DNA of 51,482 bases, taken from Bacillota bacterium. Its GTDB lineage: Bacteria > Bacillota > Clostridia > Acetivibrionales > DSM-1351. Each line of letters opens with the position of its first letter. Within the stretch, counting starts at the first letter, position 1. The position numbers and the translations under genes were made by a program. The notes below the pieces were generated by a model. The model was not told where the DNA came from, did not search any database, and saw only the letters and a list, made by a program, of their open reading frames with translations. Location of the stretch: the NCBI GenBank assembly GCA_023397905.1, contig JAEWSZ010000125.1, positions 1 to 51,482 of the forward strand, in the 5' to 3' direction. Shown one piece after another: positions 40,545 to 49,554 of the stretch.

Positions 40545-41456
40545 CTACCCCAGCATGTAGGTGACCTTTATGTGTTGGGAATAATCGCCGAAACCTTCCC
40601 CGAAAAGGTTCATTCCTTTACGGTTTCTGGCATCCGGTTTGACCTCCAGGCGTGCCGTGACAGGCAGATTTATCCCGATGTTCAGTTCGTTTATTGAGGT
40701 GCCTGAACATATATGATCATTGATGTAGCAGCCGGTTTCGTCTACTCTCCAGACTGTAAGATCGCCATATTGTGTGTTGCCCAGGTTCCACCACTCCGGA
40801 GTGTGTTTACCTTTCCGGTCCCCATAATCACCGGGGGTTGTCCATGTGCCGATTTCCACATTATTTACAGAAAGTGTTATATCCGAAGGATAGTATTGCT
40901 GGAATCCCGGCGCCTCAGCGCATAATTCGGCACTTATAATGATTGATGTCAGACGGTTGAATTGTGTCAGCGGGTTTGGAAGCTGGTATTCAAGGTAGCC
41001 ATCCTCGTTAAAATAAATCAGCGAAGAAGCTATGCGATCAGGCAGATAAAAAGATTTCGGGTCATCCATGAAACCTATAACGCCCTTCTGACCCACAAGT
41101 CCGCATGGAGATGATATTTTGCAGTTACTGAAAAGACCTATGGGCATATCTATCTCAAAAATGTTTTCTGAAGGTGAAGGGGCCTTTACAGGTAAGTGGA
41201 ATACCAGCGAGTCATAAGCCCGGGTAATTACCTTTTCGCGGCTTGAGCCAAGCAGAGTTCTGACCAGCCCTGCGGACTCTAAAATCTGTACATTGATTGA
41301 TACCGTGGGCTGTGCCACACCCAGAACGTCAACAAGCTGGGTTATGGACAACTGTGTCCTGCTGACTTCCTCAAGAATCCGCAAACGCAAATCGCTGTTT
41401 ATCGCTTTTGCCACCTCTAAAATTTGGGCGGCGAATATTTCACGGCTTTTTTCCAT
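40545..41456 (-). CDS. ArsR-like HTH regulator with a beta-rich C-terminal domain
   Basis: A 303-residue predicted regulator of the COG4189 type. The winged helix-turn-helix (about 12-80) reads LRLRILEEVSRTQLSITQLV, VLGVAQPTVSINVQILESAG. The remaining ~215 residues are beta-rich with many Trp/Gly/Asp (WTTPGDYGDRKGKHTPEWWN; NDHICSGTSINELNIGINLP), suggesting a sugar or metabolite sensing domain. It is divergent from the glutaminase-A-like gene and probably controls it. The ATG has no strong ribosome site close by. The gene pair is bounded by the direct repeats. Confidence 0.82.
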   Translation of the reverse strand: MEKSREIFAAQILEVAKAINSDLRLRILEEVSRTQLSITQLVDVLGVAQPTVSINVQILESAGLVRTLLGSSREKVITRAYDSLVFHLPVKAPSPSENIFEIDMPIGLFSNCKISSPCGLVGQKGVIGFMDDPKSFYLPDRIASSLIYFNEDGYLEYQLPNPLTQFNRLTSIIISAELCAEAPGFQQYYPSDITLSVNNVEIGTWTTPGDYGDRKGKHTPEWWNLGNTQYGDLTVWRVDETGCYINDHICSGTSINELNIGINLPVTARLEVKPDARNRKGMNLFGEGFGDYSQHIKVTYMLG

Positions 41457-41534
41457 TCACATTTATCCTTTACTGTTATAAAAATTTAATTATGACGCAT
41501 CAGTAGAAAATCTCTTATCTCAGTGCGTTCCAGC

Positions 41535-41569
41535 GAGGCAAGGATGTCACCTGTGGACACCTTTGCCTC
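41535..41569. other. 13-bp hairpin in the divergent promoter region
   Basis: GAGGCAAGG (41535-41543), one mismatch, TGTC, then loop ACCTGTG and GACA, mismatch, CTTTGCCTC (41561-41569). It lies 79 bp upstream of the regulator start. It may be a leader hairpin or a terminator acting on the regulator's divergent transcript. Confidence 0.5.
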
Positions 41570-41609
41570 ATTATATTTTAACACATACATATATAAATCA
41601 CAATGTATA

Positions 41610-41638
41610 TTGCAAATACGCAATTAATATTGTATTAT
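41610..41638 (+). promoter_or_regulatory. Promoter of the glutaminase-A-like gene
   Basis: TTGCAA (41610-41615), 17 bp, TATTAT (41633-41638). Around it ATTGC..GCAAT (41609-41624), CAATGTAT (41601 and 41660) and ATTGCAATGTAT recur, candidate operator half-sites for the adjacent regulator. Confidence 0.55.
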
Positions 41639-41749
41639 ATTAATACATATTGCTATATTGCAATGTATCCTTGCTGAAGGTGGATCTGGAAAGGATCAGA
41701 AATACAAATGCATAGATACCGTAAATTTTATTATAAGGAGTGGATAATA

Positions 41750-43726
41750 ATGAAGAATTTGAGAATACCGGCTGTTCCGCTGATTACAAATGATCCGTAT
41801 TTTTCGGTATGGTCTCCGGGGGATACGCTGTATGGAAATGCAACCTGCCATTGGACCGGCAAGGAGCAGGCAATTACAGGTATAGCATGTATTGACGGCA
41901 CGGATTACAGGTTTATGGGTACCGGCGAGGTTGAAAAAACATTGACGCAAACGGCGCTGGAGGTAACACCAACATCTACAAAGTATACATTTACGGGTGC
42001 GGGTATTGCATTGACGGTTAAATTTACTTCACCTCTTTTGCTTGCAGACCTGGAGCTTATGTCCACACCATGTACAACACTGGACTTTACCGTTGAAGCA
42101 GCCGACAATAACAGCCATAAGGCTGTAATATCCGTATGCATGGATGAAAGCCACTGTCACCATAATCCCGGACATGAAAGTATGACGGGGGGAGTACATG
42201 CGCTGGACAACTGCCGTGCGGCGTGGATGGGCAAAAAGAAGCAAAGCCCTCTTAACCACAGCGGAGACGATATAACAATTGACTGGGGTTACCTGTACCT
42301 CGCCGTACCTGAGGCACACCCGGGGGAAGTATGCCATTATAGTTCCGAAACAAAAGATCAGCTGCAGGCTAAGTTATATTTTGACGAAGTTACGGGGCCT
42401 CAGAGTGCCTTTTTAGTGACGGGCTATGATGATATAGCCTCCATCATGTATTTTGGATATGCACAAAAGGGTTATTGGGCCAGGAACGGCAAAACCATTA
42501 TAAGCGCCATAGACGAGGCTGCAGCAAGGCACAGGATCATCATGAGCAGCTGTGAGATGTTTGACGCAAAGCTTATAAAGGATGCAACGGAGCTTGCCGG
42601 CGGGGAGTATGCGGAAATTTGCGCCCTGGCCTATAGACAGTCCATTGCCGCGCATAAACTGATTGCAGATACAAATGGGGAAGTGGTCTTTCTGTCAAAA
42701 GAGTGCTTTTCCAACGGCTGCATAGGAACCGTAGACGTGAGCTATCCGTCGGTTCCGCTGTTCCTGCTGTATGCTCCCGAACTGGTTAAGGGAATGCTGC
42801 GCCCGGTTTTTGAATTTGCCCGTATGCCGGTCTGGGAATTTGATTTTGCGCCCCATGATGTGGGAAGATACCCTTATGCTACAGGACAGGTTTATGGAAC
42901 AAAAAGGCCGGGATTTGAAAATGGGGATGTTTACCCGTTTTATTACCAATATCCGGGCGGAGCGGATCTGTACGACTATAACGGCCAGATGCCTGTTGAA
43001 GAATGCGGCAATATGCTTGTTATGTCGGCGGCGGTTGCAATTGCCGAAAATTCTGCAGGCTTTATCAGGCCATATATGGATCTGCTGGAAAAATGGGTTT
43101 GCTATCTGGTGGAGTTTGGTTCGGATCCCGGTGAACAGCTTTGCACCGACGATTTTGCGGGACATCTTGCCCACAATATAAATTTATCGGCAAAAGCAAT
43201 CATGGGTATCGAAGCCTATTCCATCATTTTAAAGCTGCTGGAAAGGAAAGAGGAAGCCGGACAGTACCACAACAGGGCATGTGCCATGGCACAGGATTGG
43301 GAGAAAAGAGCCTCCTGCGGTGACCATACGGCGCTGACTTTTGACAATCAGGGCGGCTGGAGCCTGAAATACAATCTGGTGTGGGATATTATATTCGGCA
43401 GCGGGATTTTTTCGGATAAGCTGTATAGCAGTGAAATCGCCTGGTATCTGAAAATGCAGAATGGATACGGAGTTCCCCTGGACAGCAGGAAGGATTACAC
43501 AAAGTCCGACTGGATTTTATGGTCTGCTGCAATGGCGGAGAAGAAGGAAGATATGCAGGCGCTGATTCACCCAGTTGTATCTTTCCTGAGAGAAACAGAG
43601 GATAGGGTTCCCTTCTCGGACTGGTATGATACAAAAACAGGAAAGCACTGCAGTTTCCGGAACAGGACGGTACAGGGGGGCTTGTATATGCCGCTGCTCA
43701 AGGCGAAGTATTTCAATATCAAATAA
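41750..43726 (+). CDS. Glutaminase-A-like/DUF4965 family protein, no signal peptide
   Basis: A 658-residue protein built of the DUF4964, DUF5127, DUF4965 and DUF1793 segments of the GtaA family. The start is IPAVPLITNDPYFSVWSPGD; later marks are FAPHDVGRYPYATGQVYG, MPVEECGNMLVMSAAVA and CTDDFAGHLAHNINLSAKAI, from an alpha/alpha-barrel. Secreted fungal members are called glutaminases but activity in bacterial ones is mostly untested, and barrel relatives act on glycans. This protein has no signal peptide, so it should work in the cytosol. The ATG at 41750 follows AAGGAG. A Gfo/Idh and a ThuA gene nearby hint at carbohydrate use. Confidence 0.85.
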   Translation: MKNLRIPAVPLITNDPYFSVWSPGDTLYGNATCHWTGKEQAITGIACIDGTDYRFMGTGEVEKTLTQTALEVTPTSTKYTFTGAGIALTVKFTSPLLLADLELMSTPCTTLDFTVEAADNNSHKAVISVCMDESHCHHNPGHESMTGGVHALDNCRAAWMGKKKQSPLNHSGDDITIDWGYLYLAVPEAHPGEVCHYSSETKDQLQAKLYFDEVTGPQSAFLVTGYDDIASIMYFGYAQKGYWARNGKTIISAIDEAAARHRIIMSSCEMFDAKLIKDATELAGGEYAEICALAYRQSIAAHKLIADTNGEVVFLSKECFSNGCIGTVDVSYPSVPLFLLYAPELVKGMLRPVFEFARMPVWEFDFAPHDVGRYPYATGQVYGTKRPGFENGDVYPFYYQYPGGADLYDYNGQMPVEECGNMLVMSAAVAIAENSAGFIRPYMDLLEKWVCYLVEFGSDPGEQLCTDDFAGHLAHNINLSAKAIMGIEAYSIILKLLERKEEAGQYHNRACAMAQDWEKRASCGDHTALTFDNQGGWSLKYNLVWDIIFGSGIFSDKLYSSEIAWYLKMQNGYGVPLDSRKDYTKSDWILWSAAMAEKKEDMQALIHPVVSFLRETEDRVPFSDWYDTKTGKHCSFRNRTVQGGLYMPLLKAKYFNIK

Positions 43727-43788
43727 AAGAGAGTTATGCTGAATTTGCCGGCTGCGGGACCGGATATCCGGCATACTGCACAAAATGG

Positions 43789-43829
43789 AACTCAGCCCTT
43801 CAAAAATCGAAACTTGGAGTGGCTGAGTT
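43789..43829 (+). terminator. Hairpin terminator after the glutaminase-A-like gene
   Basis: AACTCAGCC (43789-43797) plus CTTCAA faces TTGGAG plus GGCTGAGTT (43821-43829): 15 pairs with a single bulge, then TTGG. It comes just before direct repeat copy 2. Confidence 0.6.
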
Positions 43830-43880
43830 TTGGTCTGAGATCCAAATTTCAATTTTACTGAAATTATAGATTTGTATTTT

Positions 43881-43948
43881 TAAGTGTTTTGTAGTGAGTT
43901 AAAATGTTTTACTGACTTGAACCTGGTCAAGGTCCGGGTGGCGTCCTC
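43881..43948 (+). repeat. 68-bp direct repeat, copy 2
   Basis: Begins TAAGTGTTTTGTAGTG, ends TCCGGGTGGCGTCCTC; 60 of 68 identical to copy 1. With copy 1 it brackets the regulator and glutaminase-A-like genes (3.4 kb). Confidence 0.8.
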
Positions 43949-44007
43949 AAAGAAAAAAGGCCGCTGCAGAATATATTGAATATTATTCCGCAACGACCCT
44001 GTCAATG

Positions 44008-44997
44008 TTAAAGAATGGTCACAGCCTTCTTTGTCAGGCAGGATTCGTTGGCAGCCAGAGTGACCTTCAGCGTCTTTACCGCGTCGGAATAGGAAGACCT
44101 GATCAGAGAAGGGTTCTTCTCTGCGGCCGCCTGCAGGAAAAGCCTGTTCTGGGTCAGAAACACGTCGTCGTTTTCCGGATCGATGGTTTCGCAATGGCCT
44201 TTCCTGTGGTCCAGCTTCAGCTTGAAGCCCCAGCCCGAGAATTGGCATCTTATGTCCCCGGAGCATACCAGCAGCCCGATATCTTCAATGTTTGATTCGG
44301 GGGATGGAAAGCAGCCTGTGGTAAAATTGCCTATGGCTCCCGAAGCAAAGCGTACGTTTACAACCATTCCGTCATCCACATCATAATCGCTGACGCCGGT
44401 CACAAAGCCCCTGGCGTTATACGCCGATACTTCGGTTATTTCACCGGCTATCCACCTGGCCGCATCCACGATATGGGTGCATTGCTCAACAAATTGTCCG
44501 CCTGATTCGGACATTGTCCTCCACCATTTTGGCCCCGGCATTGGGCTTACCCACCAGCCGTTGACCATAACAGGCTTTTGTGCCGAGGAGGAAAACACTT
44601 CACGGGCGCGGACCAGAGATGGCCTGTAGCGGTTCATGTACCCAACGGATACTATTGTACCGGCCTTCTTAAAGGTCTCCTCGATTTTCAGCGCCGTCTC
44701 CAGATCGTTGCATATGGGTTTCTCCAGAAGCACTGCCGGCACATACTGGGCGCACGCATATTCCACTTCACCGTGTAAATGAGGCGGAAGGCATATGAAA
44801 ACCGCATCGAGCTTTTCTTTCTGAAGCATGTCCAGGTAATTCCCGTAAACGGCAGAACCGTATTTCTGAGCCAGTTTTGCAGCCTGCCCGGAATTCCTGC
44901 CGGCTATGGCGGCGATTCTGACGCCGGGTATTTTTACAAGTGCATCCCCATGGATGCCTGCCACCCATCCGGTGCCTATTATTCCTATATTCGACAT
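44008..44997 (-). CDS. Gfo/Idh/MocA family oxidoreductase
   Basis: A 329-residue NAD(P)-dependent dehydrogenase. The N-terminal Rossmann fold has NIGIIGTGWVAGIHGDAL and LEKPICND with the family EKP lysine; the C-terminal half has ESGGQFVEQCTHIVDAARWI, whose histidine is in the usual catalytic helix. The substrate is probably a sugar or inositol-like polyol. The ATG after AGGAGAG is 15 bp from the end of the ThuA-like gene, so both belong to one unit. It converges on direct repeat copy 2. Confidence 0.93.
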   Translation of the reverse strand: MSNIGIIGTGWVAGIHGDALVKIPGVRIAAIAGRNSGQAAKLAQKYGSAVYGNYLDMLQKEKLDAVFICLPPHLHGEVEYACAQYVPAVLLEKPICNDLETALKIEETFKKAGTIVSVGYMNRYRPSLVRAREVFSSSAQKPVMVNGWWVSPMPGPKWWRTMSESGGQFVEQCTHIVDAARWIAGEITEVSAYNARGFVTGVSDYDVDDGMVVNVRFASGAIGNFTTGCFPSPESNIEDIGLLVCSGDIRCQFSGWGFKLKLDHRKGHCETIDPENDDVFLTQNRLFLQAAAEKNPSLIRSSYSDAVKTLKVTLAANESCLTKKAVTIL

Positions 44998-45012
44998 ATG
45001 GTTTGCTCTCCT

Positions 45013-45747
45013 TTATTTATTGAGATTTTCCAGCGGAGCCACGTTCCCGAAATTGGGAACCGTACCGTTGACCGGCGCAGCCCAGCGTACTGCATTGATT
45101 ATGACCTTCTGGATTTCAGGCTGATAGTATATGGGGAAGGTTTCATGTCCCGGGCTGAAATAAAAGACCTTTCCGCGGCCCCTGTTATAGCAGCAGCCTC
45201 CGCGGAACACCTCTCCGCCTTCATACCAGTTGATGAAAACCAGCTCATCCGGCTGCGGAATATCAAAACGCTCTCCGTACATTTCCGTGTGAGGTATATC
45301 AATATATTCCCCAAGACCTTCTACGATAGGATGTCCGGGACTGACGACCCAGACTCTTTCCTTTTCACCGACTTCTCTCCATTTCAAATTACAGCCGGTG
45401 CCCATAAGCCTTTTGAAAATCTTTGAGAAATGGCCTGAGTGCAGCACGATTATTCCCATTCCCTCCAGAACTCTTTCATGTACCTTTTCAACTATATGGT
45501 CGGAAACCTCGCCGTGGGCCATATGACCCCACCAGATGAGAACATCGGTGCTGTTTAGCACGTCGTCCGTAAGTCCGTGTTCCGGCTGGTCCAGTGTCGC
45601 AGTTCCTGCGGCAATATCTGACTGCTTGTTTAAAAACCCGGCTATGGCCTTGTGGATCCCGTCAGGGTAGACATTTTTGACCTCCTGATCGGACAGTTCA
45701 TGCCGGAATTCATTCCATACTGTTACTTTAATCCTCTTGTCATTCAT
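45013..45747 (-). CDS. ThuA-like protein
   Basis: A 244-residue member of the ThuA family, a class I amidotransferase-like fold. Marks are VTVWNEFRHE, LIWWGHMAHGEVSD, IVLHSGHFSKIFKRLMG, FINWYEGGEVFRGGC and KVFYFSPGHETFP. ThuA in rhizobia acts in trehalose or trehalulose use with a Gfo/Idh partner (ThuB); the same pairing here (ThuA first, dehydrogenase second) suggests a similar sugar pathway. The exact substrate is not known. A good promoter precedes it. Confidence 0.92.
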   Translation of the reverse strand: MNDKRIKVTVWNEFRHELSDQEVKNVYPDGIHKAIAGFLNKQSDIAAGTATLDQPEHGLTDDVLNSTDVLIWWGHMAHGEVSDHIVEKVHERVLEGMGIIVLHSGHFSKIFKRLMGTGCNLKWREVGEKERVWVVSPGHPIVEGLGEYIDIPHTEMYGERFDIPQPDELVFINWYEGGEVFRGGCCYNRGRGKVFYFSPGHETFPIYYQPEIQKVIINAVRWAAPVNGTVPNFGNVAPLENLNK

Positions 45748-45815
45748 TTTATTACTTCCCCTCTCAGTTTTATTGTTCTCAAGACCGGGTGCGAAAATAG
45801 AAACAATTTAACTAT

Positions 45816-45844
45816 ATTTTAAACCGTATATTTTGCTTTTTCAA
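45816..45844 (-). promoter_or_regulatory. Promoter of the ThuA-Gfo/Idh unit
   Basis: Minus strand TTGAAA (45839-45844), 17 bp, TAAAAT (45816-45821), 69 bp before the start codon with AGGGGAAG as ribosome site. It is back to back with the CLC promoter. Confidence 0.55.
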
Positions 45845-45878
45845 TGTAATAAAGCTATATCCGGAGCAATAAAGAGAT

Positions 45879-45932
45879 TTGCACAATAAAACCGTTTAAA
45901 CTATAATGGTCAGTGGATCAGACATTATAGTT
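45879..45932 (+). promoter_or_regulatory. CLC-gene promoter with a palindrome over the -10
   Basis: TTGCAC (45879-45884), 17 bp, TATAAT (45902-45907). AACTATAATG (45899-45908) and CATTATAGTT (45923-45932) are a 10-bp perfect inverted repeat that includes the -10 and is centred at about the transcription start. A repressor dimer bound there would shut the promoter. Confidence 0.7.
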
Positions 45933-45946
45933 CGGGATGGGTTATT

Positions 45947-47527
45947 ATGAAAAACAATATTCACAGCACGAAATCTACCATATTGCAATGGAATAACATA
46001 AAGCTTCCGCTTTTTTTTGAAAGCATACTTGCTGGGCTGTTTTCCGGGGGAATAGTAGTTCTGTACAGGTATTTGCTGAGCCAGGCGGAGATAATACGGG
46101 AGATAGTCTATACGCGGGCAAAGGACGGAAACGTGGCCGCAATAGCGCTGGGGTTTTTATTTCTGCTGGCGGCCGGCTTTGTTGTAGCATTTATAATAAA
46201 AAAGGTCCCCATGGTGAAGGGCAGCGGGATCCCACAGGTCAAGGGAGTCTTGCTGCGCCAGTTTAATATGGAATGGGGAAAGGAATTGGCAGCTAAGTTT
46301 ATAGGAGGCGTCCTGGCTCTCGGAGCGGGACTTTCACTGGGCAGGGAAGGCCCGTCCATACAGCTGGGAGCGCACGCTGGAATGGGAATAGGCAAGCTAT
46401 TCAAAAGACCCTCCGTTGAACAGAAATATTTAATTACCTGCGGAGCCAGCGCAGGATTGGCGGCGGCATTTAACGCGCCTCTGGCGGGAGTCATGTTTTC
46501 GCTTGAGGAAATGCACAAGAATTTTTCTCCCGTTATACTCACCTCCGCCATGCTGTCATCCTTGGCCGCCGACTTTGTATCCCGGAAATTTTTCGGACAG
46601 CAGCCGGTTTTTAATTTTACGGATGTGAAAGCCCTGCCGCTTACGTATTACATACATCTGATACTGTTGGGGGTCATCCTCGGGCTGTTTGGTGTTTTAT
46701 TCAACAAATTTCTGACCCTATCACAGGATTTATATGAAAAACTGAAATTTATAAAAGCCCAGTACAGGGTTTTTATTCCTATATTAACCGCCGGAGTTTT
46801 GGGATTTGTACTCCCGGAGGTGCTTGGAGGAGGACATGAGCTCATAATGACCGTTGGCAGGGAAAATCCCGGCATGCTTGTGCTTTTGATCCTCATTATT
46901 GCCAAATTCCTTTTTACAATGATGAGTTATGGGTCGGGCGCTCCTGGAGGGATTTTCCTTCCGCTGCTGGTAATAGGCGCGCTGACGGGAAAGCTTTATG
47001 CCATTGCCGGAATAAGCTTTATGGGTGTGGATCCCCAATATTCTCTGAACTTTGTGATACTGGCCATGGCCGCATATTTTACGGCCATAGTGAAGGCCCC
47101 TATTACGGGAAGCATACTGATAACGGAAATGACAGGTTCTTTCAGCCACTTGCCCGGCCTCATGGCAATTTCAATGACCGCGTATTTCACCGCCGAGCTT
47201 CTGAAATCAAAGCCGGTTTACGATATTTTGCTTGGCCGGCTGCTGAAGAGCAAGGGCGGCAGTGAGTTCGTGGGTGAGGAGATAAAGAGGGTGCTTCTGG
47301 AGGCGGCAGTGTCAATAAATTCGGAAGCGGAGCACAGGAAGGTATCCGAGCTTGCGTGGCCTCAGCAGTGTTTGCTTGTGAGCATTAAAAGAGGGGAGAA
47401 TGAGATCATTCCAAATGGGGATACGGTACTGTATTCGGGAGATTTTATCACCATGCTGACCAGTGAAGCCGGAGCGGCAAAGGCCAAGAGGAAGCTCCAG
47501 AAAATTTGCATGGAAAAAGCCCGGTGA
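45947..47527 (+). CDS. CLC chloride channel/antiporter with a TrkA_C domain
   Basis: A 526-residue membrane protein, with about ten membrane helices (residues 18-435) and a C-terminal TrkA_C-like domain (about 450-520). CLC motifs: GSGIPQVKGVLL, GREGPSIQLGA with gating glutamate E134, APLAGVMFSLEEM with E188 at the place of the proton glutamate, and GSGAPGGIFLPLLVIGAL. Both glutamates favour an H+/Cl- exchanger over a channel. Anion preference is not certain. A palindrome on the -10 implies tight control. Confidence 0.95.
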   Translation: MKNNIHSTKSTILQWNNIKLPLFFESILAGLFSGGIVVLYRYLLSQAEIIREIVYTRAKDGNVAAIALGFLFLLAAGFVVAFIIKKVPMVKGSGIPQVKGVLLRQFNMEWGKELAAKFIGGVLALGAGLSLGREGPSIQLGAHAGMGIGKLFKRPSVEQKYLITCGASAGLAAAFNAPLAGVMFSLEEMHKNFSPVILTSAMLSSLAADFVSRKFFGQQPVFNFTDVKALPLTYYIHLILLGVILGLFGVLFNKFLTLSQDLYEKLKFIKAQYRVFIPILTAGVLGFVLPEVLGGGHELIMTVGRENPGMLVLLILIIAKFLFTMMSYGSGAPGGIFLPLLVIGALTGKLYAIAGISFMGVDPQYSLNFVILAMAAYFTAIVKAPITGSILITEMTGSFSHLPGLMAISMTAYFTAELLKSKPVYDILLGRLLKSKGGSEFVGEEIKRVLLEAAVSINSEAEHRKVSELAWPQQCLLVSIKRGENEIIPNGDTVLYSGDFITMLTSEAGAAKAKRKLQKICMEKAR

Positions 47528-47659
47528 CAGATTTTGTGTTCAGCATGTAAACCTGCTGTAACCCATTTTTAACATTACTATGGTAAAATAAAAATATGTT
47601 GCAAGGATAATACTGGCTGGAATGCCGGAATTTTGGTGATTTGAGGAGCAGGGGCTGAA

Positions 47660-49462
47660 ATGCGGAAAATAAGATTTACAGTGTGTTTGTTACTTATATT
47701 TACTATGATATTGGGTTTTGGGCCGGGTCTGACATTATATACTCAGGCTGCGGAAGAACAAAAGCTGGAATTGCATGCGTTTTATCCCGCCCAGATGACG
47801 TTTTCAGATCAGAGCAAAAAATACATTGATTCACTGGATTCCATAAGCTTCGCATGGGGAAGATTATACGGGGATCTGACGGACGGGGTGAACACGGTCC
47901 TTGGCAAGAACGGAAATACCATGTTTTATTACCCTTCGGATTATGCGGACGTATTGAAATACGCCAGTAGCAAAAATAAATCCATTCAGCTGAGCATATT
48001 CAGCGACAGCGTGAACGCCGCTAAAATATTGCCATATAAGGAACAGCGGGATAAAGCCGTAAATGCCGTTGCGGAGCTCCTGGAAAGAGACGCCGCCAAT
48101 GGCGGACAGATTTACTTTGACGGAGTGGTAATTGATTTCGAAGGGCTCCAGAACAATGACACAAAAGGGAAACCCGTATTTGTAAACGGCCAGACCATCG
48201 GTTCCTGGTACGTCCAGTTCCTGAAAGAGCTTAAAGCCAGGCTGACGTCCATGGACAAGACGCTTTTTGTAGCGGTGAACCCATTGCTGAATTACAGCGG
48301 CTACAATTATAAGGATATTGCCGCAACTGCCGATAAAATGATTGTTATGGCCCACGACTACGAGCCTGTCTCAAAACTCAGCAAGGCCCAGGTCATGCAG
48401 TACACGGGATATAACAGCTTAAATCCCATTGACAGCCTGGCGCCCATAAAAAAGATACAGCTGGCCATGGAGGATATAAAAAAGAATGTAAATAAGGCGG
48501 ATCTGAGCAAGGTTCTGCTGCAGATAAGCTTTGATGCGGCGCAGTGGAGGTTTAAAATTCCTGCGGGTTCTTCATGGACAAAAACCGGCAGCGCAGTAAT
48601 GAGCATGGAGACCAGAAATACACCTACCTACCAGATGATAGACGCCAGGGTGCTGAATACGGACGGCAAGGCCGCAAGCATGACATACGGCTATAACAAC
48701 GAGCTTCAGACTCCGTTTATCCAATATTTCAATAAATCGGACAGCACTGAAAATATACTTCTGTATGAGAACGGCAAAAGTGTGAAGGCAAAAATAGACA
48801 TGGTAAAACAGTACGGCCTTGGAGGCATATCCCTGTGGAGCCTGGCAAATGTGCCGGACTACACCGATAAGACTTCAAAGGCATACGGACTGGACGTATG
48901 GGACAGCATAACCGGCTCTTTGACGGTGGTTCCGGATACCGCCGTGGGAACAAAGGTCACTTTTGCAGACAAGGTGGTCGAAACCGCGGTCAGAAAGCAG
49001 CTTATGAAGCCGACGGGCACAGTTTACAGCTCTGAACTGGCAAAGGTATACCGCCTGGCGATTCCAGCGGGGGTCAAGTCACTGGCCGATTTAAAAAAAC
49101 TTGTGAACCTGGAGTACCTGGATTTGAATAATGCCAACATAACCGGCGTTGCCGATTTGGGCTCATTGAAAAATCTGAGGGTGCTGTATTTGCAGAGGAA
49201 CGGCATAGCTGACATTACGCCGCTCAAGAGCCTTACCAAACTTGAAATCCTGTCGGTAAACGGCAATAAGATATCAAACATCAGCGCCATAGCTTCGCTG
49301 GCACAGCTGACCGAGCTGTATATCCGCGACAACAGGATCACGGATTACACTCCTGTTTCAAAGCTCACAAAGTTAAATATTCTGTATGTAAAAGGAAATG
49401 CGTCCGTCAACTTCAGCAAACTGCAAAATGTCAGGAAAGGGCTCCTTGAATGCGACTTTTAA
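47660..49462 (+). CDS. Secreted GH18-like protein with C-terminal leucine-rich repeats
   Basis: A 600-residue exported protein: signal peptide (1-31), a GH18-like TIM barrel (about 35-420) and a leucine-rich-repeat tail (about 480-590). The barrel motif is DGVVIDFEG with D154, D159 and E161 in the DxxxxDxE layout; the first middle aspartate of DGxDxDxE is missing, yet the acid E161 is kept. The end of the barrel has GGISLWSLANVPDY. The repeats (LEYLDLNNANITG, LRVLYLQRNGIADI, LEILSVNGNKISNI, LTELYIRDNRITDY) have internalin-like spacing. Substrate unknown; peptidoglycan, chitin or a glycoprotein is possible. Confidence 0.85.
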   Translation: MRKIRFTVCLLLIFTMILGFGPGLTLYTQAAEEQKLELHAFYPAQMTFSDQSKKYIDSLDSISFAWGRLYGDLTDGVNTVLGKNGNTMFYYPSDYADVLKYASSKNKSIQLSIFSDSVNAAKILPYKEQRDKAVNAVAELLERDAANGGQIYFDGVVIDFEGLQNNDTKGKPVFVNGQTIGSWYVQFLKELKARLTSMDKTLFVAVNPLLNYSGYNYKDIAATADKMIVMAHDYEPVSKLSKAQVMQYTGYNSLNPIDSLAPIKKIQLAMEDIKKNVNKADLSKVLLQISFDAAQWRFKIPAGSSWTKTGSAVMSMETRNTPTYQMIDARVLNTDGKAASMTYGYNNELQTPFIQYFNKSDSTENILLYENGKSVKAKIDMVKQYGLGGISLWSLANVPDYTDKTSKAYGLDVWDSITGSLTVVPDTAVGTKVTFADKVVETAVRKQLMKPTGTVYSSELAKVYRLAIPAGVKSLADLKKLVNLEYLDLNNANITGVADLGSLKNLRVLYLQRNGIADITPLKSLTKLEILSVNGNKISNISAIASLAQLTELYIRDNRITDYTPVSKLTKLNILYVKGNASVNFSKLQNVRKGLLECDF

Positions 49463-49501
49463 CATTCTTTATTTGACAAGAAGTTGGTTACGTTGTATTC
49501 T

Positions 49502-49541
49502 GATGATGATAGAAAATTAATATGTTAATTTCATCGTCATC
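49502..49541 (+). promoter_or_regulatory. Leader hairpin before the 178-residue membrane gene
   Basis: GATGATGAT (49502-49510) and ATCGTCATC (49533-49541) pair fully with one G:T; inside, AAATTAA (49514-49520) pairs TTAATTT (49525-49531). There is no T-tract, and the AAAGGAAT ribosome site begins at once, so it could mask or expose the start of translation. Confidence 0.5.
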
Positions 49542-49554
49542 GAAAGGAATACCT

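Noticed and set aside
45748..45946. Possible fluoride riboswitch before the CLC gene
   Set aside because: The conserved GGCGATGG..CGCC start and pseudoknot parts are not present. The inverted repeat overlaps the promoter and so is better read as a DNA operator.
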